Positions 50,963 to 59,207 of a DNA stretch of 64,000 bases are shown here, in pieces. Numbering within the stretch: position 1 is the first letter of the stretch; the number at the start of each line of letters is the position of its first letter. The DNA is from Sporosarcina globispora (GTDB taxonomy: Bacteria; Bacillota; Bacilli; Bacillales; Cytobacillaceae). The stretch is from contig NZ_LGUF01000007.1 in assembly GCF_001274725.1 (NCBI RefSeq), forward strand, positions 2,775,710 to 2,839,709, given 5' to 3'. The notes under the pieces are model-generated. The model was not told where the DNA came from, ran no database searches, and worked only from the letters and a program-made list of their open reading frames with translations. The position numbers and the translations under genes were made by a program.

Positions 50963-52837
50963 TCATTGCCCGAACTTCCAATGAAAATGAGCCAAAGCCA
51001 TCAGCGGAAAGATAAACCGATAGCTATGATAATGGATATAGAAGCTTCCTGCCATTGCCTGCCCTTTTGGATAAGCTGTTGTCCAATCATTTTTATCGAT
51101 AGAGTTCAGCAGGTAATCAATTCCTTTCTGGATTCCTTCAGTCGGCTGGTCTTCCGCTGCAATTAAAGCATCAAGCGCCCATGCAGTGTCTGTCAATGTA
51201 CTGGCATTCAAGGGGACATATGTCTTGTGGCTGTCGCTCAGACAGGATTCCCCCCAGCCGCCATCTTCGTTTTGAATGCTATACAGCCAATCAGCAGCCT
51301 TTCGGATAGTAGAATGGTTTGTTGACAGGCCAGCCGCAATAAGCCCTGTTACGGCTGCCCACGTGCCATATATATAACAAATGCCCCATCTGCCATACCA
51401 TGACCCATTTTGTTCCTGGTTGTTCAACAGCCAGTTAATGGCGTTTTTGAATGCAGGGTCATGATCAGGCAGATTTGTATAGTTCCCCAAAAACTCCAGC
51501 GTCCTCCCGGTCAGGTCGGCTGAGGTTGGGTCACCAAACATATATTCACCCTTTTCAATCGGCAGGAAGTCAAGCAATGGATTTTCGGTGTTTCTTTCAA
51601 AGGAGGGCCATCCCCCATCATCATTTTGCATGGATAATAGCCAATGGATGCCCCGGTCCCAGGCATCCTGGTTGATTGGACTGCCCTCTACGGTTCTGCC
51701 AATCGCTCGCAACGAAGCGGTTGTATCGTCTATATCAGGATTACGGGTATTCACATCGGAGAATCCCCATCCGCCAGGCAATGAATTCGGGTTATGAATG
51801 ACCCAATCCCCAAATTGATCTTGCTGGCGTTCCAGCAAATAGGCGTTTGCCTTTCTAACGGCAGGGTCATCAGGAGAAAGACCGGCTAATTGGAGCGCGG
51901 TGCTGATGAGCGATGTATTCCATACACTGGCGTTTGCGTATTGCATATGAGGGAGGCCGTCTATATCAGTCCTGAGCGATTTCAGTCCTGCTACAGCTTT
52001 TTTTATAACCGGATCATCCTTGGAATAACCAAGAGATAAGAGTGCAAAAATCATTAAAAAGGTAGAGCTGAAATAACTGTAAAACGTCCCATCCGGCTCA
52101 ATGCGCTCGAGCATATATTTTTTCGCCCGGTCCATAGCCAATGAGTGAAGCTGTTTAGGCAGTCCTATTAGATCTTCAGCGCCTTCTTTGATGAATGATA
52201 ATAATGATCTGTATTCTGGCTGGATATCCCATTGGACTTCACCGGTTCTTGTTAATAGCAAGTCTGAAAGGTCAGGGCTATTTTTCGTTTTAATGCTGAA
52301 CTTTTTCTCTGCCAGAATCAGAATCGGAGCCAGATTCACACGCCCATACACGGAAAACTGATAAAAGTTAAAAGGAAACGAAAGAGGCATAAGCATAATC
52401 TCCACAGGAATCGGAAAGGATTCTGGCCATGGATACTGTCCAGTAGAGGAAAGCATAATTTTTGTAAAAACATTCACACTCTCCATTCCGCCATGCTCAA
52501 GAATAAATTTCCTGGCAGCTTTCATCCTGGGATTTTCCCTTTGAATGAAGCCTGAATATAATAGCCCGTAATAAGCCTCCAGAGTGGCGGTTGCATTTCC
52601 ATCCTTTTCATCCTCGAAAATCTTCCAGGCGCCATTTTCTTCTTGTTTGCTTATGATCCTTGCAGCCAGCCCCTGAATTAATTTTTCATCATGTATCTCC
52701 AATGTCCTTAATAAAATGATCATATAAGCATCTGTTGAAATGCCTGTTTCAAAAGGATAATTCCAAGAACCATCATGAGTCTGGTCTTTTCTTAATGCAG
52801 CGATGAGATAGTTAATGCCAGAAACGGTATCGTTCAT
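50963..52837 (-). CDS. sqhC: Sporulenol-synthase-like squalene-hopene cyclase family protein
   Basis: The 624-residue protein has the class II terpene cyclase motif DIDDTTA (about residue 370) and several QW repeats such as QNDDGGW, NNQEQNGSW and QNEDGGWGES. Length and the C-terminal order fit Bacillus SqhC (632 residues), which cyclises tetraprenyl-curcumene to sporulenol during sporulation, rather than proteobacterial hopene cyclases. The minus-strand start has AGGAAGG upstream. It is divergent from the YppC-like gene. The presence of this gene supports a spore-forming host. Confidence 0.88.
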   Translation of the reverse strand: MNDTVSGINYLIAALRKDQTHDGSWNYPFETGISTDAYMIILLRTLEIHDEKLIQGLAARIISKQEENGAWKIFEDEKDGNATATLEAYYGLLYSGFIQRENPRMKAARKFILEHGGMESVNVFTKIMLSSTGQYPWPESFPIPVEIMLMPLSFPFNFYQFSVYGRVNLAPILILAEKKFSIKTKNSPDLSDLLLTRTGEVQWDIQPEYRSLLSFIKEGAEDLIGLPKQLHSLAMDRAKKYMLERIEPDGTFYSYFSSTFLMIFALLSLGYSKDDPVIKKAVAGLKSLRTDIDGLPHMQYANASVWNTSLISTALQLAGLSPDDPAVRKANAYLLERQQDQFGDWVIHNPNSLPGGWGFSDVNTRNPDIDDTTASLRAIGRTVEGSPINQDAWDRGIHWLLSMQNDDGGWPSFERNTENPLLDFLPIEKGEYMFGDPTSADLTGRTLEFLGNYTNLPDHDPAFKNAINWLLNNQEQNGSWYGRWGICYIYGTWAAVTGLIAAGLSTNHSTIRKAADWLYSIQNEDGGWGESCLSDSHKTYVPLNASTLTDTAWALDALIAAEDQPTEGIQKGIDYLLNSIDKNDWTTAYPKGQAMAGSFYIHYHSYRFIFPLMALAHFHWKFGQ

Positions 52838-52918
52838 TCATGCACCTTCCTCTTAAGTCAAAATTGATCCTTTAAATACATATTCATATGGATGAAAGAG
52901 AATTCATAGGAGGGGGGG

Positions 52919-54046
52919 ATGGCCATCTTTATTCAAAAAAAACAAATGAAATCCCCAAACGGCTGGTTAAAAGAAGAATTAAAGAAAAGGGCAAGAATTC
53001 AAAAACCGAAAAGTCTTTCAGATGAGGAGAAGGGGGTTCTCAGCCAGATTAAACGGGAGACAAGGGAATGGAATCTAAATAATGTCACCAGAACAAAAGC
53101 CTATTCTGATTTCTACCGGCAGCATCCGGAAATCCATTGGGCCTTATTGGGGCATATGGTTTCCCGCAATGGCGGCTGGAATATGACCGATTTAAAAGGG
53201 GAGATTCTGTCCCGATTATTATCGGAACGTGAAAAGCACTCATTCTTTTCCTTTCTGGAAAGAGGGAATTGGCTCATTTTTCAAGATGCCTACCCGCAAT
53301 TCTTAATTTATCGGGAAAGTTTGAAAAGAAACAAGCCATTCTTTTCCCTATTTCCCTTCCTCAATATTTCCGTCTTCATGGAAACGGTCTGGAGCCGTTT
53401 TTGGAGCAAGCCCGATCCTTACATTCTCACAATTGCCCTTATCATAAATGAACAAAGCTATTTAGAAAAAAGAGTGATTCAAAATCCGCAATATAAACAT
53501 GAGGTTTTTCATAAGCTTGAATTTAAGCTGCAGGAGCTGCTGTCCTTGAATCACATCCTTTTTCCTTATGAAAAGAATGGCGTTATCCATATGAAGGGCC
53601 AGACATTGAATCATTTTGAATCGCTGCATGAGCGGATCCTATTAGGAAAAAGGCTGTACGATGTCTTGTTTAAGAATAAAGATGTGCTGGCCCTAACGGA
53701 ACAATGGGCGAATGTACACTCACATACTGGCTCCAGGAAGGATTATTGGCCGCATATTTTTAATGATGTCCATGAAGGGCTTCCGGGCGAGCAATATCAG
53801 TTTCAATTAAAGTCTTGTCAACTCCGGCCGGGGGGAAGAAGAATTTATAGCCCAAGCCTTGAAACTGCCTGGAAAAATGTGAGCCAGAATGAAGCAGAAT
53901 TAGGGGATTGGTTTGAAGATGATCACGTAATGGAGTATTTCCTGGAATTAGACGATATGATTAATGGGGAGATCCAGCATGCATACTGTAAAACACTTGA
54001 AAGGCTCGAACTCGCAGCCCTTGCAAAAAAGGCAGTTTGGAATTAG
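52919..54046 (+). CDS. DUF2515 family protein (YppC-like)
   Basis: The 375-residue protein matches Bacillus YppC/DUF2515: an N-terminal basic stretch, LSDEEKGVLSQIKRETREWNLNNVTRTKAY, ALLGHMVSRNGGWNMTDLKGEIL, and INEQSYLEKRVIQNPQYKHEVF later on. No signal peptide or catalytic motif is recognised. The start follows GGAGGGGGG. It overlaps the next membrane protein gene by 68 bases, which suggests co-translation. Function is unknown. Confidence 0.82.
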   Translation: MAIFIQKKQMKSPNGWLKEELKKRARIQKPKSLSDEEKGVLSQIKRETREWNLNNVTRTKAYSDFYRQHPEIHWALLGHMVSRNGGWNMTDLKGEILSRLLSEREKHSFFSFLERGNWLIFQDAYPQFLIYRESLKRNKPFFSLFPFLNISVFMETVWSRFWSKPDPYILTIALIINEQSYLEKRVIQNPQYKHEVFHKLEFKLQELLSLNHILFPYEKNGVIHMKGQTLNHFESLHERILLGKRLYDVLFKNKDVLALTEQWANVHSHTGSRKDYWPHIFNDVHEGLPGEQYQFQLKSCQLRPGGRRIYSPSLETAWKNVSQNEAELGDWFEDDHVMEYFLELDDMINGEIQHAYCKTLERLELAALAKKAVWN

Positions 54047-54428
54047 AGCCTATTTGCCAGCCATGCTATTGGCATCGTTATTGGGCACGTACTTAGATCT
54101 ATATTTTATCGGCAAACAGCTTTATGCCTTTCCGATTCGTCCGCTGCCATCCGTATTTTCCATCAATATTTTGTTCACACTGGCAGTGCTTCCGATCTCA
54201 GTAATTCCTCTATTAAAAATCATGCAAAGATTGAAGGGCTGGTTACGGGGGATTTTCGTATTGGCCATCAGTTTAGCGATGGCAGCAATGGAAAAAATGG
54301 CAGAGGGTGCAGGATTGTTTGTCCATGCAGAAAATTGGCATCATCTTTATACCTTCGTGGGATACTGCCTATTTATTGGGTTGATCGCTTCCTTTCATGG
54401 ATGGATGAATGGAAAGAAAAAGGAATGA
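53979..54428 (+). CDS. Small membrane protein, CBO0543-like
   Basis: The 149-residue protein has about four membrane helices (approximately 25-45, 60-80, 88-105 and 120-140) after a basic N-terminus. GTYLDLYFIGKQLYAFPIRPLPSVFSINI and AENWHHLYTFVGY match small Bacillus membrane proteins of the CBO0543 type. The ATG at 53979 is preferred to ATG 53964 because GGGGAG lies six bases before it. It overlaps the YppC-like gene by 68 bases in another frame. Confidence 0.7.
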   Translation: MHTVKHLKGSNSQPLQKRQFGIRAYLPAMLLASLLGTYLDLYFIGKQLYAFPIRPLPSVFSINILFTLAVLPISVIPLLKIMQRLKGWLRGIFVLAISLAMAAMEKMAEGAGLFVHAENWHHLYTFVGYCLFIGLIASFHGWMNGKKKE

Positions 54429-54437
54429 AATATTATT

Positions 54438-54467
54438 AAAAGCCTATTCCAGAGATAGGCTTTTATC
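54438..54467 (+). terminator. Terminator after the CBO0543-like gene
   Basis: AAAAGCCTAT and ATAGGCTTTT form a stem with a seven-base loop, followed by ATCTATTT. Confidence 0.85.
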
Positions 54468-54612
54468 TATTTAAATCTTTAATCAACGGATGTGGAAAAA
54501 TAGAAAACTGTCTTTCAGTTATAATACAAAAATTAGTTTTATTAAAGGAAGTTAACACTCTATTTACAAATCGGTGAAGGTCCGATTGTTCGACATTTTT
54601 TTAAGATTAACT

Positions 54613-54621
54613 TGATATAAT
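54613..54621 (+). promoter_or_regulatory. Extended -10 promoter element before small ORFs
   Basis: TGATATAAT fits an extended -10 (TG-n-TATAAT). TCGACA at 54590-54595 is a poor -35 at 20-bp spacing. It would transcribe the small ORFs at 54755 and 54993. Confidence 0.45.
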
Positions 54622-54754
54622 GGCATTATTTTAAGAGGAAGGGGGATGAATACTGCTAGTGCTTTTGGTTTTAATACGTTTTGGCAATCCTTTGCAGCGA
54701 GAATAAACCCATCTAAAAAGAAAAATCCAAGTCAAAATCATTTGGGGAGAAATT

Positions 54755-54850
54755 ATGATGGAGGTTTTACTTTACGCTGGTACATATTTATCTCTTGCAT
54801 TTGCCCTTGGCTGGCTGATTACTATCGCGTTTAATCTCTTTTTAAAATGA
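54755..54850 (+). CDS. Very small single-helix membrane protein (31 residues)
   Basis: The frame MMEVLLYAGTYLSLAFALG..., ending FNLFLK and a TGA, is one hydrophobic helix with a short basic tail. GGGGAGA stands six bases before the first ATG. A longer ORF from 54646 (62 residues, GGGGG directly before its ATG) overlaps it in another frame and reads polar then Trp/Cys-rich; I judge this short frame the better candidate at its 3' half. No family was recognised. Confidence 0.45.
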   Translation: MMEVLLYAGTYLSLAFALGWLITIAFNLFLK

Positions 54851-54992
54851 ACACGATCCTCTCACTCCTATAAGCTTTGCAAAAACGGCTGAGGTGATTA
54901 TTTCCGCTGCAGACACTTAAACTTTATGGGGGTTAGCGATCCGGGCAAGTGCGCATTCTTCGGGTATCTTTGTAACCAGGGAGGTATTTGAT

Positions 54993-55145
54993 TTGTGGGT
55001 TTTAACTCTTTTTTTACATGACAGAGTCAGAATGTTTGAGTATGACAACAAGGATGAAGCCAGAACGGAGTTTGAGAAAGCAAATGGATGTAAGATTCTT
55101 TCTGAGATTATTCATTATAGGGACTTTGAAAATAAAGGGAGTTAA
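54993..55145 (+). CDS. Small conserved-type hypothetical protein (50 residues)
   Basis: From TTG 54993 the frame reads WVLTLFLHDRVRMFEYDNKDEA, then ARTEFEKANGCKILSEIIHY and ends FENKGS. GGGAGG at 54979-54984 is ideally spaced. Beta-strand plus helix pattern with MFEYDNKDEA resembles small Bacillus proteins of unknown function. A good terminator follows. The 140 bases between the 54850 stop and this start hold no ORF and look GC-richer than the surroundings. Confidence 0.6.
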   Translation: MWVLTLFLHDRVRMFEYDNKDEARTEFEKANGCKILSEIIHYRDFENKGS

Positions 55146-55175
55146 AATCCCCTGAGGGAACAGGAGTTAATAACG

Positions 55176-55206
55176 AAAAGACCTTCTTCAATAGGAGGTC
55201 TTTTAT
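55176..55206 (+). terminator. Terminator after the 50-residue ORF
   Basis: AAAAGACCT and AGGTCTTTT form a stem around an 11-base loop, followed by ATAGTTT. Confidence 0.85.
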
Positions 55207-55252
55207 AGTTTGGCTGCGATCAAGTCTGAAGATATAAACTTTAATTTGGTTT

Positions 55253-55343
55253 GTTTGTTAATAAATAAACATATATAATATGTGTTTGTATTTTGATTGA
55301 CTAAACTTAAACTTTGGTTTAATATGTTTATTATTAAGCAAAC
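55253..55343. promoter_or_regulatory. AT-rich inverted repeat in the promoter of the DUF2087 gene
   Basis: GTTTGTTAATAAATAAACATAT-type sequence (22 bases from 55253) and its near-complement from 55322 (ATATGTTTATTATTAAGC then AAAC) match at 18 of 22 positions. Between them AACATAT...ATATGTGTT forms a smaller palindrome. This looks like a multi-site operator, perhaps for the DUF2087 regulator itself. Confidence 0.5.
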
Positions 55344-55389
55344 AATATGGTAATTTGTTTATTTTTATAATTAGGATGTGTTTTGGCTG

Positions 55390-56145
55390 ATGGAATTATC
55401 AAATCTTTTCTGGGACGCTTCATTGGAGGAACTAAAGCAGGGGTATATTGAAGAAAAGGATTCATTTACATGTCTGCTATGCGGGGAGAAGACGGAAAAA
55501 GGGATTGTATATCCTTATAAAAATAGATTATACGAAGCAGAAAGGTATATGCGCATTCATATTGAAACGGCGCATAACTCGGTGTTCGATTATTTGCTTT
55601 CCATGGATAAAAAGCTTACAGGGCTTACTGAACATCAAAAGAGTCTTCTGCAGCTTTTTTATCAGGGAAAAAGCGATAAGGATATTCAGAAAGAACTGGA
55701 CATGGGGAGTACTTCGACCATTCGCCATCACCGCTTTGCCTTAAAAGAAAAAGAACGGCAGGCCAAGACCTTTTTGGCCATCATGGAATTGCTGAAGGAA
55801 AAGGATGAATACGCACCAGCTTTCCTGCCAGTTCATAAAACAGCCACAATGGTGGATGACCGCTACAACATTACACAAGAAGAACAGGAGAAGATTCTCA
55901 AAAAATACTTTCCTGAAGGAACCGATAATCCCATCGTGAAGTTTCCGCCACGAGAGAAGCAAAGACTGATCGTTCTGCGGGAGATTGCCGGCCAGCTGCA
56001 GCCTGACCGCACATATGGCGAGAAAGAGTTAAATCAGGCACTGAAAGGCTTTTATGAGGATTATGCTCTGATCAGAAGATATTTGATCGATTATGGATTT
56101 TTGGATCGAAAGCTGGATGGAAGCGAGTATTGGCTTAAAAAATAG
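55390..56145 (+). CDS. DUF2087-domain protein with zinc-finger-like and HTH-like N-terminus
   Basis: The 251-residue protein starts with a possible zinc site (CLLCGEKTEKG, then HIETAH), continues with KKLTGLTEHQKSLLQLFYQGKSDKDIQKELDMGSTSTIRHHRFALKEK, which reads like a LuxR/sigma-4-type helix-turn-helix (about 75-120), and ends in a DUF2087 domain (about 165-251) with YFPEGTDNPIVKFPPREKQRLIVLREI and YALIRRYLIDYGFLDRKLDGSEYW. It is probably a DNA-binding regulator. The start is uncertain: ATG 55390 or GTG 55378. It is followed at 17 bp by the GIY-YIG gene, a pairing common in Bacillus. Confidence 0.78.
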   Translation: MELSNLFWDASLEELKQGYIEEKDSFTCLLCGEKTEKGIVYPYKNRLYEAERYMRIHIETAHNSVFDYLLSMDKKLTGLTEHQKSLLQLFYQGKSDKDIQKELDMGSTSTIRHHRFALKEKERQAKTFLAIMELLKEKDEYAPAFLPVHKTATMVDDRYNITQEEQEKILKKYFPEGTDNPIVKFPPREKQRLIVLREIAGQLQPDRTYGEKELNQALKGFYEDYALIRRYLIDYGFLDRKLDGSEYWLKK

Positions 56146-56162
56146 AAAAACGGGGGATTACC

Positions 56163-56522
56163 ATGGAACGCAAAAGAGAATTAAAACAGCAGTTCAAAGA
56201 AACGCCCATTGAAGCAGGGGTTTATCAAATAAAGAATAAAGTGAACAACAAAATTTTTATTGGAAGCACGAATAATTTAAAAAGCTTAAATGGCGTAAGA
56301 TTTTCACTTGAAACAAACGGCTACATGCCTAACCGGGAGCTGCAGGCAGAGTGGAATCAATACGGGAAAGAAGCATTTGCCTTTGACATTCTGGAGAAGC
56401 TGAAAAAGAAAGACGATCCGTATTTCAATGAGAAGGAAGCCCTGGAGAAGCTGGAAGAAAAGTGGCTGGAGGAGCTGAAGCCATATGGGGATAAAGGATA
56501 TAACAAAAAACTTAAGGGCTGA
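56163..56522 (+). CDS. GIY-YIG nuclease-family protein
   Basis: The 119-residue protein has the GIY-YIG core in the form AGVYQIKNKVNNKIFIGSTNNL, i.e. GVY and FIG in place of GIY and YIG, followed by an Asn in SLNG, and the distal Glu in WNQYGKEAFAFDILE. This is a one-domain member of the family; the catalytic Arg usually found about ten residues after YIG is not clear, so nuclease activity is uncertain. GGGGGATTACC precedes the ATG. It is co-transcribed with the DUF2087 gene and ends at a terminator. Confidence 0.82.
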   Translation: MERKRELKQQFKETPIEAGVYQIKNKVNNKIFIGSTNNLKSLNGVRFSLETNGYMPNRELQAEWNQYGKEAFAFDILEKLKKKDDPYFNEKEALEKLEEKWLEELKPYGDKGYNKKLKG

Positions 56523-56527
56523 AAAAT

Positions 56528-56564
56528 AGGGAATGGCGTGTATAGACCGCGTCATTCCCTTTTT
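56528..56564 (+). terminator. Terminator after the GIY-YIG gene
   Basis: AGGGAATG and CATTCCCT form a stem with an inner GC extension, followed by TTTTTTATT. Confidence 0.9.
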
Positions 56565-56739
56565 TATTCAATTCCTTTATAGCGGCCGGAGTAAATTAGT
56601 TAAAAGGATATACACTTAAATCCGTAAAATTTAAGAAAATAAGTAAAAATATACCATGTTTTGTTCTAAAGCAGAAGCTATAATCATTTAGAGGAATGCA
56701 CCGTTGTTTCGGCAGGAACTTACAAACAAAGGAGTGTCA

Positions 56740-57201
56740 GTGTTGGAAAGGAAACGATTTGCCTTTTGGATTATGCCTCTAATCCTGTTCATTTGCTTAT
56801 TGGGTAGTGCTGTATATGCTACGGGGCAGCCAGAAGCAGCGAGCGGTAAGCACCCTTCCGCCTTAAAAGGGCAATATTATCTTGAAGACGTGGTAAAAAT
56901 TTATGTACCATCCACCTATGACGTTGATCAGCCAATTGATAATACTCCATATGTGAATAAAACTTTAGAAAAATTCTCCGGAATGTTTGGAGGGGCAACT
57001 GCTGTTGATGGAACAGGAGCATGGCTATCAGACGATGAGCAGCTTGTAAAGGAGAAAGTTACCATTGTGTACAGCTTTGCTGAAGATCTCGACAAGAAAA
57101 AGATTAAGCAGGTAGTTGACTATGCCAGGGCTTTAAAGGAAGAAATGAAACAATCATCAGTGTCCCTTGAAGTGAACGGAAAAATGTATTTTATAGAATG
57201 A
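56740..57201 (+). CDS. Exported protein, possibly DUF3574-like
   Basis: The 153-residue product begins with a signal peptide or anchor (FAFWIMPLILFICLLGSAVYA, about residues 6-26). The mature part has VDQPIDNTPYVNKTLEKFSGMFGGATAVDGTGAWLSDD and VTIVYSFAED, a pattern I associate with DUF3574 (Gly-Gly-Thr, Gly-x-Gly-x-Trp, hydrophobic IVYS). The start is GTG 56740, five bases after AAAGGAG, with TTG 56743 as an alternative; the longer frame from 56704 has no site. Function is unknown. Confidence 0.6.
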   Translation: MLERKRFAFWIMPLILFICLLGSAVYATGQPEAASGKHPSALKGQYYLEDVVKIYVPSTYDVDQPIDNTPYVNKTLEKFSGMFGGATAVDGTGAWLSDDEQLVKEKVTIVYSFAEDLDKKKIKQVVDYARALKEEMKQSSVSLEVNGKMYFIE

Positions 57202-57245
57202 TATTTTGATTTGAAAAAGAAAGGCTCGGAGGTGAGTATGAACTG

Positions 57246-57294
57246 AACCCCGAATAGTAGACACTTTAAAAAAGTGGACCTATTCGGGGTTTTT
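57246..57294 (+). terminator. Long hairpin terminator, or IS3-type end remnant
   Basis: AACCCCGAATAGTAGACACTTT pairs almost fully with AAAGTGGACCTATTCGGGGTT over about 21 bases with a tiny loop, then TTTTT follows. It works as a terminator for the exported-protein gene. The motif TGAACCCC...TAGTAGACACTT also resembles ends of IS3-family elements, but no transposase sequence is nearby. The remaining 57295-57560 shows no gene. Confidence 0.75.
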
Positions 57295-57560
57295 CTATTT
57301 CTCTTAGCTTAAAAACCCGTACTTCTAAACAGCTTTCAGCTGAAAAAAAACTAGAAAAAGCAGAAGCACAGATTATAATGCTTCCATTTGAACAAATTTT
57401 GTTTTTCCATACTGATCACGTCCCTTTTGTAGAGCTAGCTAGTATCAGTATGTCCAAGATTTAAAGATTAATTGCAGGTATCTAGAAATTTTACACCTGA
57501 ACCGTTAATTTCAATAAGGATCTTACTGTGTTTTCAGTTATTCTGAAATTTCGAAAACAA

Positions 57561-57590
57561 TAGACAAGTTTTATAATTGTAAATTATAAT
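57561..57590 (+). promoter_or_regulatory. Sigma-A-type promoter of the AGCS symporter gene
   Basis: TAGACA and TATAAT are separated by 18 bases. Both the TTCC-N7-GGAA palindrome and the cre site lie downstream of it, where bound repressors would block the transcript. Confidence 0.5.
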
Positions 57591-57611
57591 AGAAAATGAA
57601 ATCAGAAAGCT

Positions 57612-57631
57612 ATTCCGTATTATGGAAAATG
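57612..57631. promoter_or_regulatory. Candidate IclR-type operator 1 (TTCC-N7-GGAA)
   Basis: ATTCCGTATTATGGAAAATG shares with 60174-60193 (ATTCCGTAATGTGGAAAGTG) 17 of 20 positions, including the TTCC/GGAA arms and their 7-base gap. IclR-family proteins typically bind TTCC/GGAA palindromes, and the IclR gene lies between the two sites. Confidence 0.6.
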
Positions 57632-57678
57632 GGTGTGAGGGAGTTGTTAACGAAATATATATTTAATTAGAACAGAAA

Positions 57679-57692
57679 TGTAAGCGTTATCT
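57679..57692. promoter_or_regulatory. CcpA cre site
   Basis: TGTAAGCGTTATCT matches the Bacillus cre consensus TGWAARCGYTWNCW at every position. It lies 32 bases before the symporter start, where CcpA would repress in rich sugar. Confidence 0.7.
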
Positions 57693-57723
57693 TAAAAGTG
57701 TAAATATTAGAGGGGGAGAATGA

Positions 57724-59118
57724 ATGGACAACTTTATAGCTTGGATTGGGAAGGTTACTGGTGTTATCTGGGGATTGCCAATGATACTCCTATTACTAGG
57801 GGGCGGTGTATTCCTTACCATTCGATTAGGGTTTTTCCAGTTTAGATATTTTCCACATATAATGAAACAAACTTTTGGAAAAATTTTGAGCAAACCAGAT
57901 TCATCTGAAGGTTCGCTGACACCTTTCCAAGCAGCGACTTCTGCATTAGCATCGACGGTTGGTGCTGCGAATATTATTGGTGTACCGGTTGCGATTGCTT
58001 TCGGCGGACCTGGATCGATTTTTTGGATGTGGGTGGTTTCCTTAATTGGGATGGCGGCGAAATATTCGGAAGTTGTATTAGGGGTTAAATACCGTGAAAA
58101 AAATAAAGAAGGCGAATGGGTCGGCGGACCGATGTACTATATTGATAAAGGTCTGGGCTGGAAGCCGTTAGCCATGTTTTTCGCCTTTGCCCTAATGATC
58201 GAAATTGTTGCAAGTACAATGGTCCAATCCAACTCTTTGGCAACAACCATTCAAGGTGCGTTTAATGTTCATCCAGCCGTTACAGGTTTTCTTGTAATGG
58301 TCCTTATTGGTGTGATTGTTTATGGCGGGATTACTCGTATTGGAAAAGTGACTGAAAGGTTGATTCCGTTCATGGTCGGTGTTTACCTTATTGGCTCACT
58401 TATTGTTATTTTCTCAAATGCTTCGATGATTCCTTCTGTATTTATGATGATAATTGAATATGCTTTCACCCCAATCTCAGCAGCAGGTGGATTTGCCGGA
58501 GCTGGGGTAGCTGCAGCCATCCGATGGGGATTAGCAAGAGGGATCTATTCCAATGAATCTGGGATGGGGACTGCACCGATTGCCCATGCAACAGCGAAAA
58601 TTGATCATCCTGCTAAGCAAGGATTTTGGGGAATTTTTGAAGTGGTCGTGGACACGCTGATTATTTGTACGATGACGGCAATTGTTGTGTTAGGTTCGGG
58701 AACATGGACGGAGGTTGAGGCAGGACAGGCTTCAACAATGGTTACGGACGCATGGGGACAAGTATTTGGTGATAGTCTGGCAGGTATTTTCATGTCACTA
58801 TCTTTGTTTATGTTCGTCCTTTCAACGGTTGTCGTGATTATTTATTATGGGGAGAAGCAAGCGGAATACTTATTTGGAACAAAGTTTTCTAAAGTAATGA
58901 GATTGGTATATGTTGCAGCGATTTTTGTTGGGGCTATTGGCGGACTTAAGTTAATTTGGCAATTCTTAGATCTGTTGCTGGCCTTTGTTATTGTGCCAAA
59001 TGTTTTAGCCCTTTTATTATTAAATAAGGAAGTTAGGGTAATAACACAAGATTATTTTCAGCGTTTTTATAAAAAGAAAGATAAAGAATCTGAGAATCCA
59101 AAGAAAATGGCTCAATAG
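57724..59118 (+). CDS. AGCS-family alanine/glycine/glutamine:cation symporter
   Basis: The 464-residue membrane protein has about eleven helices and the family signature in LTPFQAATSALASTVGAANIIGVPVAIAFGGPGSIFWMW, followed by GGPMYYIDKGLG, RWGLARGIYSNESGMGTAPIAHATAK and WGIFEVVVDTLIICTMTA. These mark sodium (or proton)-coupled amino acid uptake proteins such as AlsT/GlnT. The usual GN in VGxGNI is replaced by Ala-Ala-Asn, a small variation of the sodium/substrate site. Regulation by CcpA and the adjacent IclR protein is suggested by sites upstream. AGAGGGGG precedes the ATG. Confidence 0.9.
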   Translation: MDNFIAWIGKVTGVIWGLPMILLLLGGGVFLTIRLGFFQFRYFPHIMKQTFGKILSKPDSSEGSLTPFQAATSALASTVGAANIIGVPVAIAFGGPGSIFWMWVVSLIGMAAKYSEVVLGVKYREKNKEGEWVGGPMYYIDKGLGWKPLAMFFAFALMIEIVASTMVQSNSLATTIQGAFNVHPAVTGFLVMVLIGVIVYGGITRIGKVTERLIPFMVGVYLIGSLIVIFSNASMIPSVFMMIIEYAFTPISAAGGFAGAGVAAAIRWGLARGIYSNESGMGTAPIAHATAKIDHPAKQGFWGIFEVVVDTLIICTMTAIVVLGSGTWTEVEAGQASTMVTDAWGQVFGDSLAGIFMSLSLFMFVLSTVVVIIYYGEKQAEYLFGTKFSKVMRLVYVAAIFVGAIGGLKLIWQFLDLLLAFVIVPNVLALLLLNKEVRVITQDYFQRFYKKKDKESENPKKMAQ

Positions 59119-59132
59119 TTGAGTATTTCAAA

Positions 59133-59161
59133 TTGAATCATTCGCTTAATATACTTATAAT
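59133..59161 (+). promoter_or_regulatory. Sigma-A promoter of the iclR-family gene
   Basis: TTGAAT and TATAAT are separated by 17 bases, 46 bases before the start codon of the regulator. Confidence 0.6.
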
Positions 59162-59207
59162 AAAATATAATTATTTTCACAATTTTATTAGTATAGGGGA
59201 TTTTGCA

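Noticed and set aside
54646-54834. 62-residue ORF
   Set aside because: Its second half overlaps a better one-helix ORF with its own binding site; the GGGGG lies too close to this ATG. A real short peptide at its start is still possible.
54850-54992. c-di-AMP (ydaO), M-box, T-box or TPP riboswitch
   Set aside because: I looked for the conserved cores of these classes and did not find them; the segment is kept only as an unassigned possible leader.
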